Source of the DNA: Vibrio mediterranei
Lineage (GTDB): Bacteria; Pseudomonadota; Gammaproteobacteria; Enterobacterales; Vibrionaceae
Length of the DNA stretch: 64,000 bases
Assembly (NCBI RefSeq): GCF_900088415.1
Contig: NZ_FLLQ01000002.1
Location: 682,001 to 746,000 of the forward strand
Direction: 5' to 3'
Shown: piece after piece, positions 27,800 to 37,039 of the stretch
How the letters are laid out: every line of letters starts with the position of its first letter
Numbering within the stretch: position 1 is the stretch's first letter
Position numbers and translations under genes: made by a program
Notes under the pieces: generated by a model
Seen by the model: only the letters and a program-made list of their open reading frames with translations
Told to the model about the DNA's origin: nothing
The model's database searches: none

Positions 27800-28399
27800 T
27801 TAGTGCCTGGTTGCATTATCAGCGTCGTCGCTACGAAACGCTTCCCCCAAAAATGACAACGTAGCCGAGCAATCCTGTTGTGTTACGAGATGTTCGAAGT
27901 GATGACACTCTAGTGGCAGTACTTCCAACCATCTCTGGCTTACCCAAGCTGCGTCGTCAAAAAAGCGATGCAGGTACAAGTTGCCAATTTGAGGAAACTT
28001 TTCGTAGACGTGCTGGAGACGCTCACCGATGAATTGGTCTTCATCACTCAAATTTGTCGGAGGCCAACTCTCTATCCAACTGACTTGGGCTTGACGCAAA
28101 CCGTCTTCTTCAGACTCGACATGGTGAATCTGAAATTTGCGAATCCCAGACACGGTGACGCCAAGCATCCCGTCATCAAGGCTCTCAAAATCTACGATAC
28201 TGACGTAAGTGCCTACAGATGAAACGTTACTGGGGATGGCTCCCGCGGATGCACTGATCAAGCAGACGCCGAAACCTGATTCATTTTTCAGACACTCCGT
28301 TACCATGCGCTTGTAACGAGGTTCAAAGATCCTGAGCCTCATTTTTCCCTCAGGCAACACCACTGAGCGCAAAGGAAACAACTTTATCTGCGTCATCAT
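27800..28399 (-). CDS. LON substrate-binding (N-terminal) domain protein
   Basis: 199-residue stand-alone LON N-terminal domain with no protease or ATPase part. KLFPLRSVVLPEGKMRLRIFEPRY is the typical opening, with a helical second half. Such proteins are found with RpoE-ChrR pairs in marine gammaproteobacteria; the role is not established. AAAGGA precedes two tandem ATG codons. It ends 91 bases before the sigma gene, so all three genes may share a transcript from the promoter upstream. Confidence 0.88.
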   Translation of the reverse strand: MMTQIKLFPLRSVVLPEGKMRLRIFEPRYKRMVTECLKNESGFGVCLISASAGAIPSNVSSVGTYVSIVDFESLDDGMLGVTVSGIRKFQIHHVESEEDGLRQAQVSWIESWPPTNLSDEDQFIGERLQHVYEKFPQIGNLYLHRFFDDAAWVSQRWLEVLPLECHHFEHLVTQQDCSATLSFLGEAFRSDDADNATRH

Positions 28400-28423
28400 A
28401 GTTCCTTTTAGTTTTCGATACCC

Positions 28424-28452
28424 TTTCTACGCTAACTCACTAAATACGATCA
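28424..28452 (-). promoter_or_regulatory. candidate ECF promoter before the LON-domain gene
   Basis: TGATCG, 17 bases, TAGAAA on the minus strand, about 25 bases before the LON-domain ATG. The -35 and spacing are identical to the copy before the sigma gene. Confidence 0.45.
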
Positions 28453-28557
28453 GAACCAAAATATGTTAACAACTATCGAGATTTTGTTATCACACAGATC
28501 GACAATATTGATTAAATTGTAGGCTATTTATAAAAGTTCCCATCCACCGCTAGTATT

Positions 28558-28573
28558 TGTGATTACTCTCACA
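28558..28573. promoter_or_regulatory. CRP site upstream of the Tsx-like channel
   Basis: TGTGATTACTCTCACA, a perfect TGTGA-N6-TCACA. About 130 bases upstream of the channel gene. Confidence 0.85.
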
Positions 28574-28578
28574 AACTT

Positions 28579-28594
28579 TAGTAAACGTTTGCGA
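28579..28594. promoter_or_regulatory. LacI-family (PurR/CytR-like) operator
   Basis: TAGTAAACGTTTGCGA matches 12 of 16 positions of the PurR box and lies 5 bases after the CRP site. Such CRP plus CytR/PurR pairs are typical of nucleoside uptake genes. Confidence 0.65.
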
Positions 28595-28701
28595 TGTTGC
28601 ACATTTACTTTGAGATATAAATCGCTATCATGCCCACCCATCGGATGAGTTCGCATGGATTCGCGGCTAATTTCAGTACAACTTAAAGAGTAGTTAACAC
28701 T

Positions 28702-29487
28702 ATGCGTAAATCACTTTTAGCTCTTGGCGTTGTTGCAGCGGTAGCTTCAGTACCAGCTTCAGCAGAATATCTATACGGTTTTGGTGGCGTTTATCTTGAT
28801 CATCAGAGCTGGGATCACGGTCCTAACTCTATCCAAGATGGTAACAACGGTAACGGTCGTAACCAGTTTGTTCTTGGTATTGAAGGTGGTGCGGGTTTCA
28901 CTTGGGGTGAACTGTACGGTTTCTACGATCGCGAAAGTGTTGAAAAAAGTGCCTCTGAGCAAAAGAACTCATTCAAAGGTACTGCACACGTTTACCTAGG
29001 TGATACTGGCGTATCGCTATACGGTCAGGTTTACCACCACGACAACCCATCGCAAAGTGAAACCAACCGTGTTTTAGGTCTTGGTTACACGGCTCTACAA
29101 GGTGATAACTGGTTCTTCAAACCTTGGATTGGTGTTCATGACATCACATCTTGGGATGATTTTGGAGTCAACAAAAATGTTAACGGTCGAAATGGCTACA
29201 TGGCAGGTTGGACAGCACGCTACGGTTTCGAAGCGTTTGGCCAAAACTTCTCGTTCGTTAACTGGAACGAAATCGAATTTGACCGTAACGATGCGTATGC
29301 AGAAAACCAAGGCGGTAAAAATGGCCTTAACGGTGCATTGCTATTCAACTGGCACGCAACAGAGCACCTAACTGCAGCTATCCAATACCGTTACTTCAAC
29401 AACAAGCTTGGTGTTTACGGTTCTTCTGGTGCAAATCAACAGCACTACGGTGATGCAATCATCTACCGTCTACAATACAACTTCTAA
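28702..29487 (+). CDS. Tsx/OmpK-family outer-membrane nucleoside channel
   Basis: 261-residue outer-membrane protein: signal peptide (about 1-21, cut after ASA), then alternating beta strands rich in Gly, Tyr and Trp, ending in the C-terminal Phe signature RLQYNF. It resembles the Tsx/OmpK family of 12-stranded channels, which let nucleosides through and serve as phage receptors. Upstream CRP and PurR/CytR-like operators fit nucleoside uptake. A ribosome site AAGAG lies before the ATG and a strong terminator follows. Confidence 0.85.
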   Translation: MRKSLLALGVVAAVASVPASAEYLYGFGGVYLDHQSWDHGPNSIQDGNNGNGRNQFVLGIEGGAGFTWGELYGFYDRESVEKSASEQKNSFKGTAHVYLGDTGVSLYGQVYHHDNPSQSETNRVLGLGYTALQGDNWFFKPWIGVHDITSWDDFGVNKNVNGRNGYMAGWTARYGFEAFGQNFSFVNWNEIEFDRNDAYAENQGGKNGLNGALLFNWHATEHLTAAIQYRYFNNKLGVYGSSGANQQHYGDAIIYRLQYNF

Positions 29488-29503
29488 TTCTTCGAAGTTA
29501 GAT

Positions 29504-29529
29504 AAAATGGCGCTGCGGCGCCATTTTTT
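29504..29529 (+). terminator. terminator of the Tsx-like gene
   Basis: AAAATGGCGC/GCGCCATTTT with 4-base loop and T-run. Confidence 0.92.
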
Positions 29530-29617
29530 GTATCACCAACTCGCTAACATAGCTTTCGAAAACCACAGCTAAATTTGCTATTCTTCTACCCTCTCTTTCC
29601 ACGATTACATAGCTATT

Positions 29618-30511
29618 GTGAATATTACTATTTTAGGCCCCGGCGCCATTGGCTCTTTGTACGCTTATAAGCTTCATCAGGCAGGGCATCGAGCTTCGGT
29701 TTGGGGGCGTTCACCTCAAGATACCGTAGCCATCGAGCTAGATGGTGGTAGTGCTATCCACTTACCCAATTGCGATATTACCTCACTTAAAGCGAGTGAT
29801 CTTGTTATCGTTACATTGAAAGCATGGCAAGTGGAATTGGCTTTAAAGCCACTACTGAAACATTTAAATAGCGATACCATCTTGCTCTTTCTTCACAATG
29901 GTATGGGCACCGTTGAGCACTTAGAAACCGCCGTTAATCACCACCCAGTGTTACTTGGTACTTCTACTCACGGCGCGCTTAAACTATCAAGCTCACAAGT
30001 ACGCCATACTGGCCTAGGCCAGACCTTTATTGGGGCCTGGAATGACAAAGGCTCACGTTGTTCCTTTATCGCCGACGTTCTCGACCATGCTTTTAAACCA
30101 GTAGTTTGGAATTCTGAAATTCAAACTGCACTATGGAGCAAACTTGTTATTAACTGCGCCATAAACCCATTAACAGCTATCAACAACTGTCAAAATGGTG
30201 GACTGGCTCATAAAGATTATCAGCAACAGATCGCCATGGTAGTGCGCGAAGCAACTGAGTGTGCAAACAAAGTAGGAGTGACTCTTAAAGCAGAAGAGAT
30301 GTTGGATACCGTCTACAAAGTCATCCATGCCACTGCGCAAAACTACTCATCCATGCATCAAGACATTTATAATAAAAGACAAAGCGAAATTGATTATATT
30401 ACCGGCTATGTGGTCTCTATTTCAAAGCGATACGGTATTGCTGTTCCCACCAACCTAGCCCTGTATCATCAAATTAAACAGATCGAATCAAGTTGGAATC
30501 AACATGACTAA
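29618..30511 (+). CDS. panE: 2-dehydropantoate 2-reductase
   Basis: NADPH-dependent reduction of ketopantoate to pantoate in pantothenate/CoA synthesis. The Rossmann loop ILGPGAIGSLYAYKL opens the protein. SKLVINCAINPLTAI holds the catalytic Lys and the Asn/Ser-type substrate contacts. 297 residues, normal length. The start is GTG. It overlaps yajL by 8 bases; panE and yajL are also neighbours in E. coli. Confidence 0.95.
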   Translation: MNITILGPGAIGSLYAYKLHQAGHRASVWGRSPQDTVAIELDGGSAIHLPNCDITSLKASDLVIVTLKAWQVELALKPLLKHLNSDTILLFLHNGMGTVEHLETAVNHHPVLLGTSTHGALKLSSSQVRHTGLGQTFIGAWNDKGSRCSFIADVLDHAFKPVVWNSEIQTALWSKLVINCAINPLTAINNCQNGGLAHKDYQQQIAMVVREATECANKVGVTLKAEEMLDTVYKVIHATAQNYSSMHQDIYNKRQSEIDYITGYVVSISKRYGIAVPTNLALYHQIKQIESSWNQHD

Positions 30512-31109
30512 GAAAATCCTTGTTCCCATAGCGCCAGGCACCGAAGAGATGGAAGCGATTACCATCATCGACATTATGGTGCGTGCAGGTTTCAACGTGA
30601 CCGTCGCTAGCGCGGCATTTGATGGCGCGCTGACGATGAAAGCGTCACGTGGTGTCACCCTGACTGCGGATTGCAGGCTGGTCGATGTCGCCGATGAAGA
30701 GTTCGATGTTATCGCCTTACCAGGCGGTGTAGGCGGCGCCGAAACATTTCGAGACAGCACATTATTAGTCGAAATGGTTCGCCAACACCAATACGACGGC
30801 AAACTGGTTGGTGCTATCTGCGCAGCTCCTGCATTGGTGTTGCAACATCACCAGCTTTACCCGAATGCGCTGATGACTGGCCACCCAAGTTTTCAATCAC
30901 ATATCCCAGAAAACCGCTGGCGCAGCAAACGAGTAACAATTGATATCAACCACAACCTTATCACAAGCCAAGGCCCTGGAACCGCCCTCGAATTTGCGAT
31001 TGAAATTATCATCGCCTTATGTGGTAAAGAAAAAGCCTGGCAAGTGGCTGAGCCTATGATCACCAACCCGACTCTTCACTATCATAAAATGGGTAAATAC
31101 GATGAGTGA
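30504..31109 (+). CDS. yajL: DJ-1/PfpI family protein YajL
   Basis: 201-residue DJ-1 superfamily protein, described as a chaperone and protein deglycase active under oxidative stress (the deglycase role is disputed). The nucleophile C106 lies in GAICAAPALVL and the partner Glu in PGTEEME near the N-terminus. LPGGVGGAE is also conserved. It overlaps panE and csdA by 8 bases on either side, so the three genes form a tight operon. Confidence 0.94.
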   Translation: MTKKILVPIAPGTEEMEAITIIDIMVRAGFNVTVASAAFDGALTMKASRGVTLTADCRLVDVADEEFDVIALPGGVGGAETFRDSTLLVEMVRQHQYDGKLVGAICAAPALVLQHHQLYPNALMTGHPSFQSHIPENRWRSKRVTIDINHNLITSQGPGTALEFAIEIIIALCGKEKAWQVAEPMITNPTLHYHKMGKYDE

Positions 31110-32301
31110 GTTACTCAACATTCGGGCCCAGTTCCCAGCTATTGATGGCGATTTGGTTTATCTGGACAGTGCGGCAACGACACAAAAACCGCAAGCTGTA
31201 ATCGACTGTATCACTCAGTATTATGGTAACCAAAACGCCAACGTCCATCGTGGTTCACATTCACTCACCGCAGTTGCAACCGAGCGCTTTGAAGCAGCGA
31301 GAGAAACCGTGGCGCGCTTTATTAATGCGGCTTCTAGTAAAGAGATCATCTGGACACGAGGGGCAACCGAAGCACTCAATCTTATCGCACAGACTTACGC
31401 TCGAAGCACCCTACAACCAGGGGACGAGATTCTGGTTTCTGAGATGGAACATCATGCAAATATTGTCCCGTGGCAAATCGTTGCTGAGCAAACTGGCGCG
31501 AAGGTTGTTAAGATTCCAATAACACCAGAATGTCACTTTGATCTTAATGCGTTTGAGGCGCTACTCAACCCGAGAACGAAAATTGTCGCCACTACGCAAG
31601 TCACTAATGTTACTGGAACTGCTCTGCCGCTAGATAAGATTGTAACGCTAACCCGGGCTAACACCGATGCCATTATCATAGTCGACGGTGCGCAAGGTAT
31701 TGTTCATCAGCAAACGGATGTACAAGCGTTGGATGCTGATTTCTACGTCTTTTCAGGACATAAACTGTATGCACCAGCTGGTATTGGGGTGCTGTATGGC
31801 AAGCTAGCCCTACTGGAAGCTATGCCGCCTTGGCATGGTGGTGGCAAGATGGTGGAAAAAGTGTCTTTTGAAGGCACCACATTTAGTCAACTACCCGGAA
31901 AGTTTGAAGCTGGGACTCCGAATGTGGCAGGAGCCTTAGCACTAGCTTGTGCCATAGATTGGCTATCAAGCTATGACCGTCAACTACTGGAGAGTCACAT
32001 CAGTGACCTACAACATCAAGCTTTTCAGGGTTTAAGCGCCTTAGAGGATATTCGCATCATTGGTTACCAACCTGGTGCAAGCGTCATCACTTTTGTGATG
32101 GATGGCGTTCACCATCAAGATATCGCCACGCTGTTAGATCAACAGAACATTGCAGTAAGAGCTGGTCATCACTGTGCTCATCCATTAATGGATGCGCTTG
32201 GTGTGAAGGGAACAGTTCGAGCATCTTTTGCTATTTACAACACAAAAGAAGATGTAGAGAGATTTCTTATCGCACTAACTAAAGCGGTGGATATGCTGTA
32301 A
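31102..32301 (+). CDS. csdA: cysteine desulfurase CsdA
   Basis: PLP enzyme (group II, SufS-like) that takes sulfur from cysteine and passes it to CsdE. PLP lysine K221 is in FSGHKLYAPAG and the persulfide cysteine C358 in RAGHHCAHPLM. 399 residues, normal length. Its partner csdE lies convergent across a terminator, and tcdA (csdL) follows, the same trio as in E. coli. Confidence 0.95.
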   Translation: MSELLNIRAQFPAIDGDLVYLDSAATTQKPQAVIDCITQYYGNQNANVHRGSHSLTAVATERFEAARETVARFINAASSKEIIWTRGATEALNLIAQTYARSTLQPGDEILVSEMEHHANIVPWQIVAEQTGAKVVKIPITPECHFDLNAFEALLNPRTKIVATTQVTNVTGTALPLDKIVTLTRANTDAIIIVDGAQGIVHQQTDVQALDADFYVFSGHKLYAPAGIGVLYGKLALLEAMPPWHGGGKMVEKVSFEGTTFSQLPGKFEAGTPNVAGALALACAIDWLSSYDRQLLESHISDLQHQAFQGLSALEDIRIIGYQPGASVITFVMDGVHHQDIATLLDQQNIAVRAGHHCAHPLMDALGVKGTVRASFAIYNTKEDVERFLIALTKAVDML

Positions 32302-32337
32302 CGATAACGTTTCAAACTTCAACAACATCGCTTCAAT

Positions 32338-32373
32338 AATAAGGTCGACTAACGAATGTGAGTCGACCTTATT
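32338..32373. terminator. bidirectional terminator between csdA and csdE
   Basis: AAGGTCGACT/AGTCGACCTT with a 10-base loop, AT-rich flanks. Confidence 0.85.
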
Positions 32374-32382
32374 TATAACCAA

Positions 32383-32814
32383 TTACTCTGACGCTTTAGA
32401 CTTAATGACATCAACAATGGCTTTCAAGCCATTACCGCGAGATGGACTAAGATGATTGATGAGGTTTAACTGTGCGAAATACTCATCCAAGTCGAACGCC
32501 AATATTTGCTCCGATGTTTTACCATTGAAAGCTGCCAAAACGATAGCGATCAAGCCACGAACGATTCGCGCATCAGAATCTGCCTGAATCTGCCATTTGC
32601 CCTCTTGCTGGGTAAGTACTAACCATACTGAGCTTTCGCAGCCAGCAACTAGAACCTGATCCTGCTTGAGAGATTCATCCAATACTGGCAACTTCTTACC
32701 CCACTGAATAACCTGTCGATAGCGATCTTCCCAACCTTTCAATTGAGCCATGGCGTCAACAACATCTTGTGCGTTGATTTCCAATCCAAATGGGTTGTTG
32801 TTACCTGATGACAT
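32383..32814 (-). CDS. csdE: cysteine desulfurase sulfur acceptor CsdE
   Basis: 143-residue SufE-like protein that accepts persulfide sulfur from CsdA. The acceptor cysteine C59 is in VLVAGCESSVWL. RGLIAIVLAAFNGKT is the conserved later helix. It lies 9 bases after tcdA on the same strand, so both are co-transcribed. Confidence 0.95.
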   Translation of the reverse strand: MSSGNNNPFGLEINAQDVVDAMAQLKGWEDRYRQVIQWGKKLPVLDESLKQDQVLVAGCESSVWLVLTQQEGKWQIQADSDARIVRGLIAIVLAAFNGKTSEQILAFDLDEYFAQLNLINHLSPSRGNGLKAIVDVIKSKASE

Positions 32815-32823
32815 AAGCGGCCT

Positions 32824-33636
32824 CTATTTCTGCGCGTATTTCTGAATAAGCTTCTCAACGATACGAGACACCGCAACAAAGCCAAATGTCGCAGTCACTA
32901 CCGTAGCCGCGCCAAAACCACTTGCACAATCCATACGTTTTGGCCCTTCCGCCGTAGACTTCACTCCACAGACAGAACCATCAGCTTGAGGGTATTTAAG
33001 CTGCTCCGTAGAAAATACGCAGTCAATGCCAAACTTACGTGCAGGGTTCTTACTGAAGTTGTGATGACGACGCAAAGTGTCTTTGAGTTTCTTAGCTAAC
33101 GGGTCTTGAATCGTTTTTGTCAGATCCGCCACCATAATTTGTGTTGGATCGGTCTGTCCACCAGCTCCACCAGTGGTCACAACTTTGATTTTGTTGCTAC
33201 GACAGTAGGCCAATAGCGCTGCCTTAGGTTTAATGCTGTCAATGGCATCCAGTACATAGTCAAAGTCTTTACTGATGTATTCCGAGACATTGTCTGCTGT
33301 AATAAAGTCATCAATCAAATTAACTTTGCATTCGGGGTTAATCAATTTTACCCGCTCAGCCATAACTTCAATTTTGCTCTGACCAACAGTACCTGACATC
33401 GCATGGATTTGGCGATTAATGTTGGTCACACAAACGTCATCCATATCGATAAGAGTCAGCTCACCCACGCCAGTTCTTGCAAGCGCTTCAACCGCCCATG
33501 AACCCACACCACCAATTCCTACCACACAAATATGCGCCGCACGTAAGATCTCGACCTCACTGTTGCCGTATAGTCTGCGCGTGCCGCCAAATCTTTGATT
33601 GTAGCTATCAGAAGCTGGTTGGTTAAGTTCTCGCAT
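32824..33636 (-). CDS. tcdA: tRNA threonylcarbamoyladenosine dehydratase TcdA
   Basis: E1-like ATP-dependent enzyme (formerly CsdL) that turns t6A37 of tRNA into its cyclic form; CsdE/CsdA interact with it. The ATP loop is VVGIGGVGSWAVEALARTG, followed by LIDMDDVCVTNINRQ. The C-terminal half has RMDCASGFGAATVVTATFG and a membrane-associating tail. 270 residues, normal. Confidence 0.95.
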   Translation of the reverse strand: MRELNQPASDSYNQRFGGTRRLYGNSEVEILRAAHICVVGIGGVGSWAVEALARTGVGELTLIDMDDVCVTNINRQIHAMSGTVGQSKIEVMAERVKLINPECKVNLIDDFITADNVSEYISKDFDYVLDAIDSIKPKAALLAYCRSNKIKVVTTGGAGGQTDPTQIMVADLTKTIQDPLAKKLKDTLRRHHNFSKNPARKFGIDCVFSTEQLKYPQADGSVCGVKSTAEGPKRMDCASGFGAATVVTATFGFVAVSRIVEKLIQKYAQK

Positions 33637-33667
33637 GGGTTACCTAACTTGTCTCGGAGAAAAAAGA

Positions 33668-33692
33668 AAGAGTGCGATTTATACGCACTCTT
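33668..33692 (-). terminator. mltA terminator
   Basis: On the minus strand AAGAGTGCG/CGCACTCTT followed by TTCTTTTTT, between mltA and tcdA. Confidence 0.85.
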
Positions 33693-33742
33693 AGTAAAAA
33701 GGTCAACTATGTACGAAACACGCTCGTACTATTTTCTCAATG

Positions 33743-34849
33743 TTACTTTTTCTCAGGTGGCAATGCCCAAGGACTCTCTGTCGCCGAGTTTTCTAGACCA
33801 AGCTTCCAAACTCGACCAAAGTGCTTATAGTGACCAGCCTGTGTACCCGCAAAATCACCCATCCCATGATATAAGTCGAAGTGATTTCCTTTTACCGCCC
33901 CACCAGTATCAAGCACAATCAATAGACGTAATTCATGGGCACCACTCCACGTACCATCCGCATTCAACAGCGGTACTTCTGCAAGGATTGGTGTTCCCAT
34001 TGGAAATGCTGAGCGATCACCCGCTACCGACGCCATTGGCAATAATGGAATGCCAGCCGTACCCGTCACCGGTGCGGCATCTTGAGGCTGGAAGAACACA
34101 TACGAGGTATTTTGCTCTAGTAGCTCTTGCACGGTCTGCTCATCTTGCTGCATCACCCAATCTTTGATGGCTTTAAGCGACATCTTTTCTTTTGGTACTT
34201 CACCGCGTTCAATAAGCACACGTCCGATACTCACGTACGCCTTGTTGTTTTTGCCGGCATAGGCGAAATATTCGAGCGTGTCATCATCTTCAAAATGAAC
34301 AAAGCCACTACCCTGCACTTCCATAATGAATGGATCAATCAAGTTGCTTGCATAGCCAAGCTCTAAACCTTGACCATTAAGCGCACCACCGTAGATTTCA
34401 GCTCGAGTTGGGCAGTCTTGCGAACAATCTGGTAAGGCATAGACCGGATAGCGGAAGGTTTCATCTGGCTTGTGACGCAGTTCCATCACTGGCGAAAAAT
34501 AGCCTGTAAATAACACATTACCTTTGTTATCGCCGCCCCCTAATTGGGCCGCTTGCACACCAAAATTTGCCAGTTGCGCTGGATCGCCACTTTGGATCGC
34601 CCACGCCTCTAGTTGCTCATACAAAGGCTGATAGATTTTAGCCATCGACGGCGACTTCTTAATCACTTCATCTGCCTGACTTGCAAAAGAGTTGAAGTTT
34701 CTAGGTTGGTTCGACTCGATAACTTCGGTCTTGTTAAGCAGTTTGGTAAATTCGCCATCTTGATATTGCTGAGCGCGGTCAGTTTGTGCGCAGCCAAATA
34801 CGAGCAATACAGAGGCGAGAGGCAGAATACGTTTGATCAAGTTAGTCAT
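33743..34849 (-). CDS. mltA: membrane-bound lytic murein transglycosylase A
   Basis: Outer-membrane lipoprotein that cuts murein glycan to 1,6-anhydro products. Lipobox VFGC (Cys20). The MltA domain begins near FTGYFSPVMELR, and the 3D domain near the end has the catalytic Asp in LLIVLDTGGAVKGNHFDLY. 368 residues, normal length. The anhydro muropeptides it makes are the cargo of AmpG, also in this window. Confidence 0.95.
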   Translation of the reverse strand: MTNLIKRILPLASVLLVFGCAQTDRAQQYQDGEFTKLLNKTEVIESNQPRNFNSFASQADEVIKKSPSMAKIYQPLYEQLEAWAIQSGDPAQLANFGVQAAQLGGGDNKGNVLFTGYFSPVMELRHKPDETFRYPVYALPDCSQDCPTRAEIYGGALNGQGLELGYASNLIDPFIMEVQGSGFVHFEDDDTLEYFAYAGKNNKAYVSIGRVLIERGEVPKEKMSLKAIKDWVMQQDEQTVQELLEQNTSYVFFQPQDAAPVTGTAGIPLLPMASVAGDRSAFPMGTPILAEVPLLNADGTWSGAHELRLLIVLDTGGAVKGNHFDLYHGMGDFAGTQAGHYKHFGRVWKLGLENSATESPWALPPEKK

Positions 34850-34910
34850 CCCTTATTTGTGGTGCATTCAGGATGGCAAACTCTTTAAAAAAGCGCAATA
34901 AAACCGAACG

Positions 34911-35357
34911 TTATAGTAGGTTGTTTTTGTGTTTTCCTGACAAAACAAAGATGGGATTGTAATGAGTCGGTGATAATTGCCTCAATTCCGTTTTAGCTTC
35001 ATTGAGAATGTGATAACGATACAAGGTAGGACCAACATAGAATGACAATTCATCACGAGTAAGCTCAAAGTCTGTCGCAACTACTCGGTTATCGATAACC
35101 ACTTTATCAGGAGTAAGCTCGAAGGAATCTCTAGCAAAAGGAGCCGCATCTCTTTCGTACCAAACACCGTACACGGCCTGTTTTGGATTCGCATGAGATT
35201 GATAACGGTCATACAAGTCTTGATATAATCCTAATACTGCTAAGCTACCGACTAACGCCAGCACGATTAAGGTTCGTTCCAACCACTTATTGGGTTTTAG
35301 TCTAGCTGCCGGTACTGCTTTGATTCCGACTGCACCGCTTTGCTTACCGCTACTCAT
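34911..35357 (-). CDS. DUF2850 domain protein
   Basis: 148-residue protein with one membrane helix (about 28-46, [19 protein letters not shown]) and a soluble, probably periplasmic beta-rich domain with VYGVWYERDAAPF and a C-terminal hydrophobic strand. It matches the Vibrio DUF2850 family often found beside argA. No function known. I use the ATG with TAAGG 6 bases upstream rather than the one five codons earlier. Confidence 0.8.
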   Translation of the reverse strand: MSSGKQSGAVGIKAVPAARLKPNKWLERTLIVLALVGSLAVLGLYQDLYDRYQSHANPKQAVYGVWYERDAAPFARDSFELTPDKVVIDNRVVATDFELTRDELSFYVGPTLYRYHILNEAKTELRQLSPTHYNPIFVLSGKHKNNLL

Positions 35358-35453
35358 ACCAAGCCTTACCATTTATCGACAGCGCCATATTGTCACTGCA
35401 AATCCAATCATGCAACTCATCACCTAAACTGCGCAAATTAAACCTTGCGCAAT

Positions 35454-35471
35454 ACTGAATAAAAAGTCATT
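35454..35471. promoter_or_regulatory. ARG box (ArgR operator) of argA
   Basis: ACTGAATAAAAAGTCATT fits the 18-base ARG box WNTGAATWWWWATTCANW at all but one fixed position. It lies 32 bases before the argA start. A weaker second half-match follows at about 35473-35490, as ArgR usually binds paired boxes. Confidence 0.8.
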
Positions 35472-35503
35472 ATTTCAACATAAATAAACCAAGAGTAAGC
35501 CGC

Positions 35504-36841
35504 GTGAAGATTCGTAGTACCGCCTTAGTTAAAGGATTTAGGCAGTCCACACCTTATGTTAATGCACACCGTAACAAGACCATGGTCATTATGTTAGGTG
35601 GCGAAGCGTTTTCCGATAAAAACTTCACCAATATCGTCAGCGACATTGCCTTACTGCACAGCCTCGGTGTCAAACTGGTTCTCGTCCACGGCGCGAGACC
35701 ACAGATAAACCAATTACTGGAGCAAAATGATTGCCATTGTCCTTACCACAAGGGAACACGTGTCACGACGGAAAAATGTCTCGATTACGTGATGCAAGCG
35801 ACGGGAAGATTGCAACTCGACATCACCGCTCGCCTGTCTATGAGTCTTAATAATACTCCTATGGCAGGCAATCAACTTAACGTCATCAGTGGCAACTTCG
35901 TTATCGCGCAACCTCTTGGAGTCGATAATGGCATCGACTACTGTCACAGTGGGCGAGTCCGTCGTATCGATATCCAAGGAATCAACCAAGTACTCGATCA
36001 AGGTTCTATTGTACTTCTTGGTCCGGTTGCCGGCTCTGTCACAGGCGAAACTTTTAACCTTCTCTCAGAAGAAGTGGCGACCCAAGTCGCAATAAAATTA
36101 AATGCCGATAAATTAATTGGTTTTTGTTCCGAGCAAGGCGTGCTGGATGAAAATGGAAATGCTATTGCAGAACTATTCCCTGCCGAGGTCAATCAACTTA
36201 TCGAGCAGTTCGAGGATAAAGAACGCGTTAACGAGGGTGAAAGCAGCGGTACGCTACGTTTTTTACGTGGCGCTCAGTCGGCTTGTCGCGCGGGTGTTCC
36301 TCGTTGTCACCTTATCAGCTATAAAATTGATGGCGCATTGATACAAGAGCTATTCTCTCTTGACGGTATCGGAACGCAAATAGTCATGGCCAGTGCCGAA
36401 CAAGTTCGACAGGCCGATATTGATGATATTGGCGGTATTTTTGATTTGATTCGCCCGCTTGAAGAAAAAGGTATTTTAGTTCGTCGTTCGCGCGAGCAAC
36501 TTGAGCAGGAAATCCATCAGTTTACCATCATAGAAAAAGATGGGTTGATCATTGGCTGTGCGGCACTTTATCCATATCTACATGAAAAGATGGCAGAAAT
36601 GGCCTGTGTCGCTATTCATCCCGATTATCGTGATGGCAACCGTGGCGTGTTATTACTCAATCACATGAAACAACAATCAAAGATGAAAGGGATAGAGCAG
36701 ATCTTTGTGCTAACCACTCATAGCTTGCACTGGTTTAGAGAGCAAGGATTCTTAGAGATCGGTGTAGAATCCCTGCCAATGGCTAAACAAGATTTGTACA
36801 ACCTACAGCGCAAATCAAAGATCTTGTCTGTAGCAGTTTAA
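35504..36841 (+). CDS. argA: N-acetylglutamate synthase
   Basis: First step of arginine synthesis. The N-terminal amino-acid kinase-like domain (about 20-280, [14 protein letters not shown] and [12 protein letters not shown]) has the regulatory arginine site, and the C-terminal GNAT domain (about 295-440, [18 protein letters not shown]) does the acetyl transfer. 445 residues, normal. GTG start. An ARG box upstream supports arginine repression. Confidence 0.96.
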   Translation: MKIRSTALVKGFRQSTPYVNAHRNKTMVIMLGGEAFSDKNFTNIVSDIALLHSLGVKLVLVHGARPQINQLLEQNDCHCPYHKGTRVTTEKCLDYVMQATGRLQLDITARLSMSLNNTPMAGNQLNVISGNFVIAQPLGVDNGIDYCHSGRVRRIDIQGINQVLDQGSIVLLGPVAGSVTGETFNLLSEEVATQVAIKLNADKLIGFCSEQGVLDENGNAIAELFPAEVNQLIEQFEDKERVNEGESSGTLRFLRGAQSACRAGVPRCHLISYKIDGALIQELFSLDGIGTQIVMASAEQVRQADIDDIGGIFDLIRPLEEKGILVRRSREQLEQEIHQFTIIEKDGLIIGCAALYPYLHEKMAEMACVAIHPDYRDGNRGVLLLNHMKQQSKMKGIEQIFVLTTHSLHWFREQGFLEIGVESLPMAKQDLYNLQRKSKILSVAV

Positions 36842-36850
36842 TCATAGCTC

Positions 36851-36884
36851 GATAGCAGTCGATTTTATGAAATCGATTGCTATC
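36851..36884. terminator. hairpin downstream of argA
   Basis: GATAGCA-TCGATTT/AAATCGA-TGCTATC with one mismatch. It has no T-run after it, so termination strength is uncertain. Confidence 0.55.
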
Positions 36885-37039
36885 AATAAAATTCACAAAT
36901 TATTTTACTTCTCAAAGATTACTGTCTAAAATTCGCTCAAATCACAGGCATTTTTGTGATGGGACTCCCAAATACATAGTGCTTTTTGGGGAATGCAAGG
37001 ATAGCTAGGTGTGCCACGACAACTTTAAGAGTGACATCT

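Noticed and set aside
36940..36960. TCACA-N10-TGTGA repeat upstream of the 59-codon gene as a CRP site
   Set aside because: The half-sites are in the opposite order to a CRP site; kept only as a hairpin in the leader.
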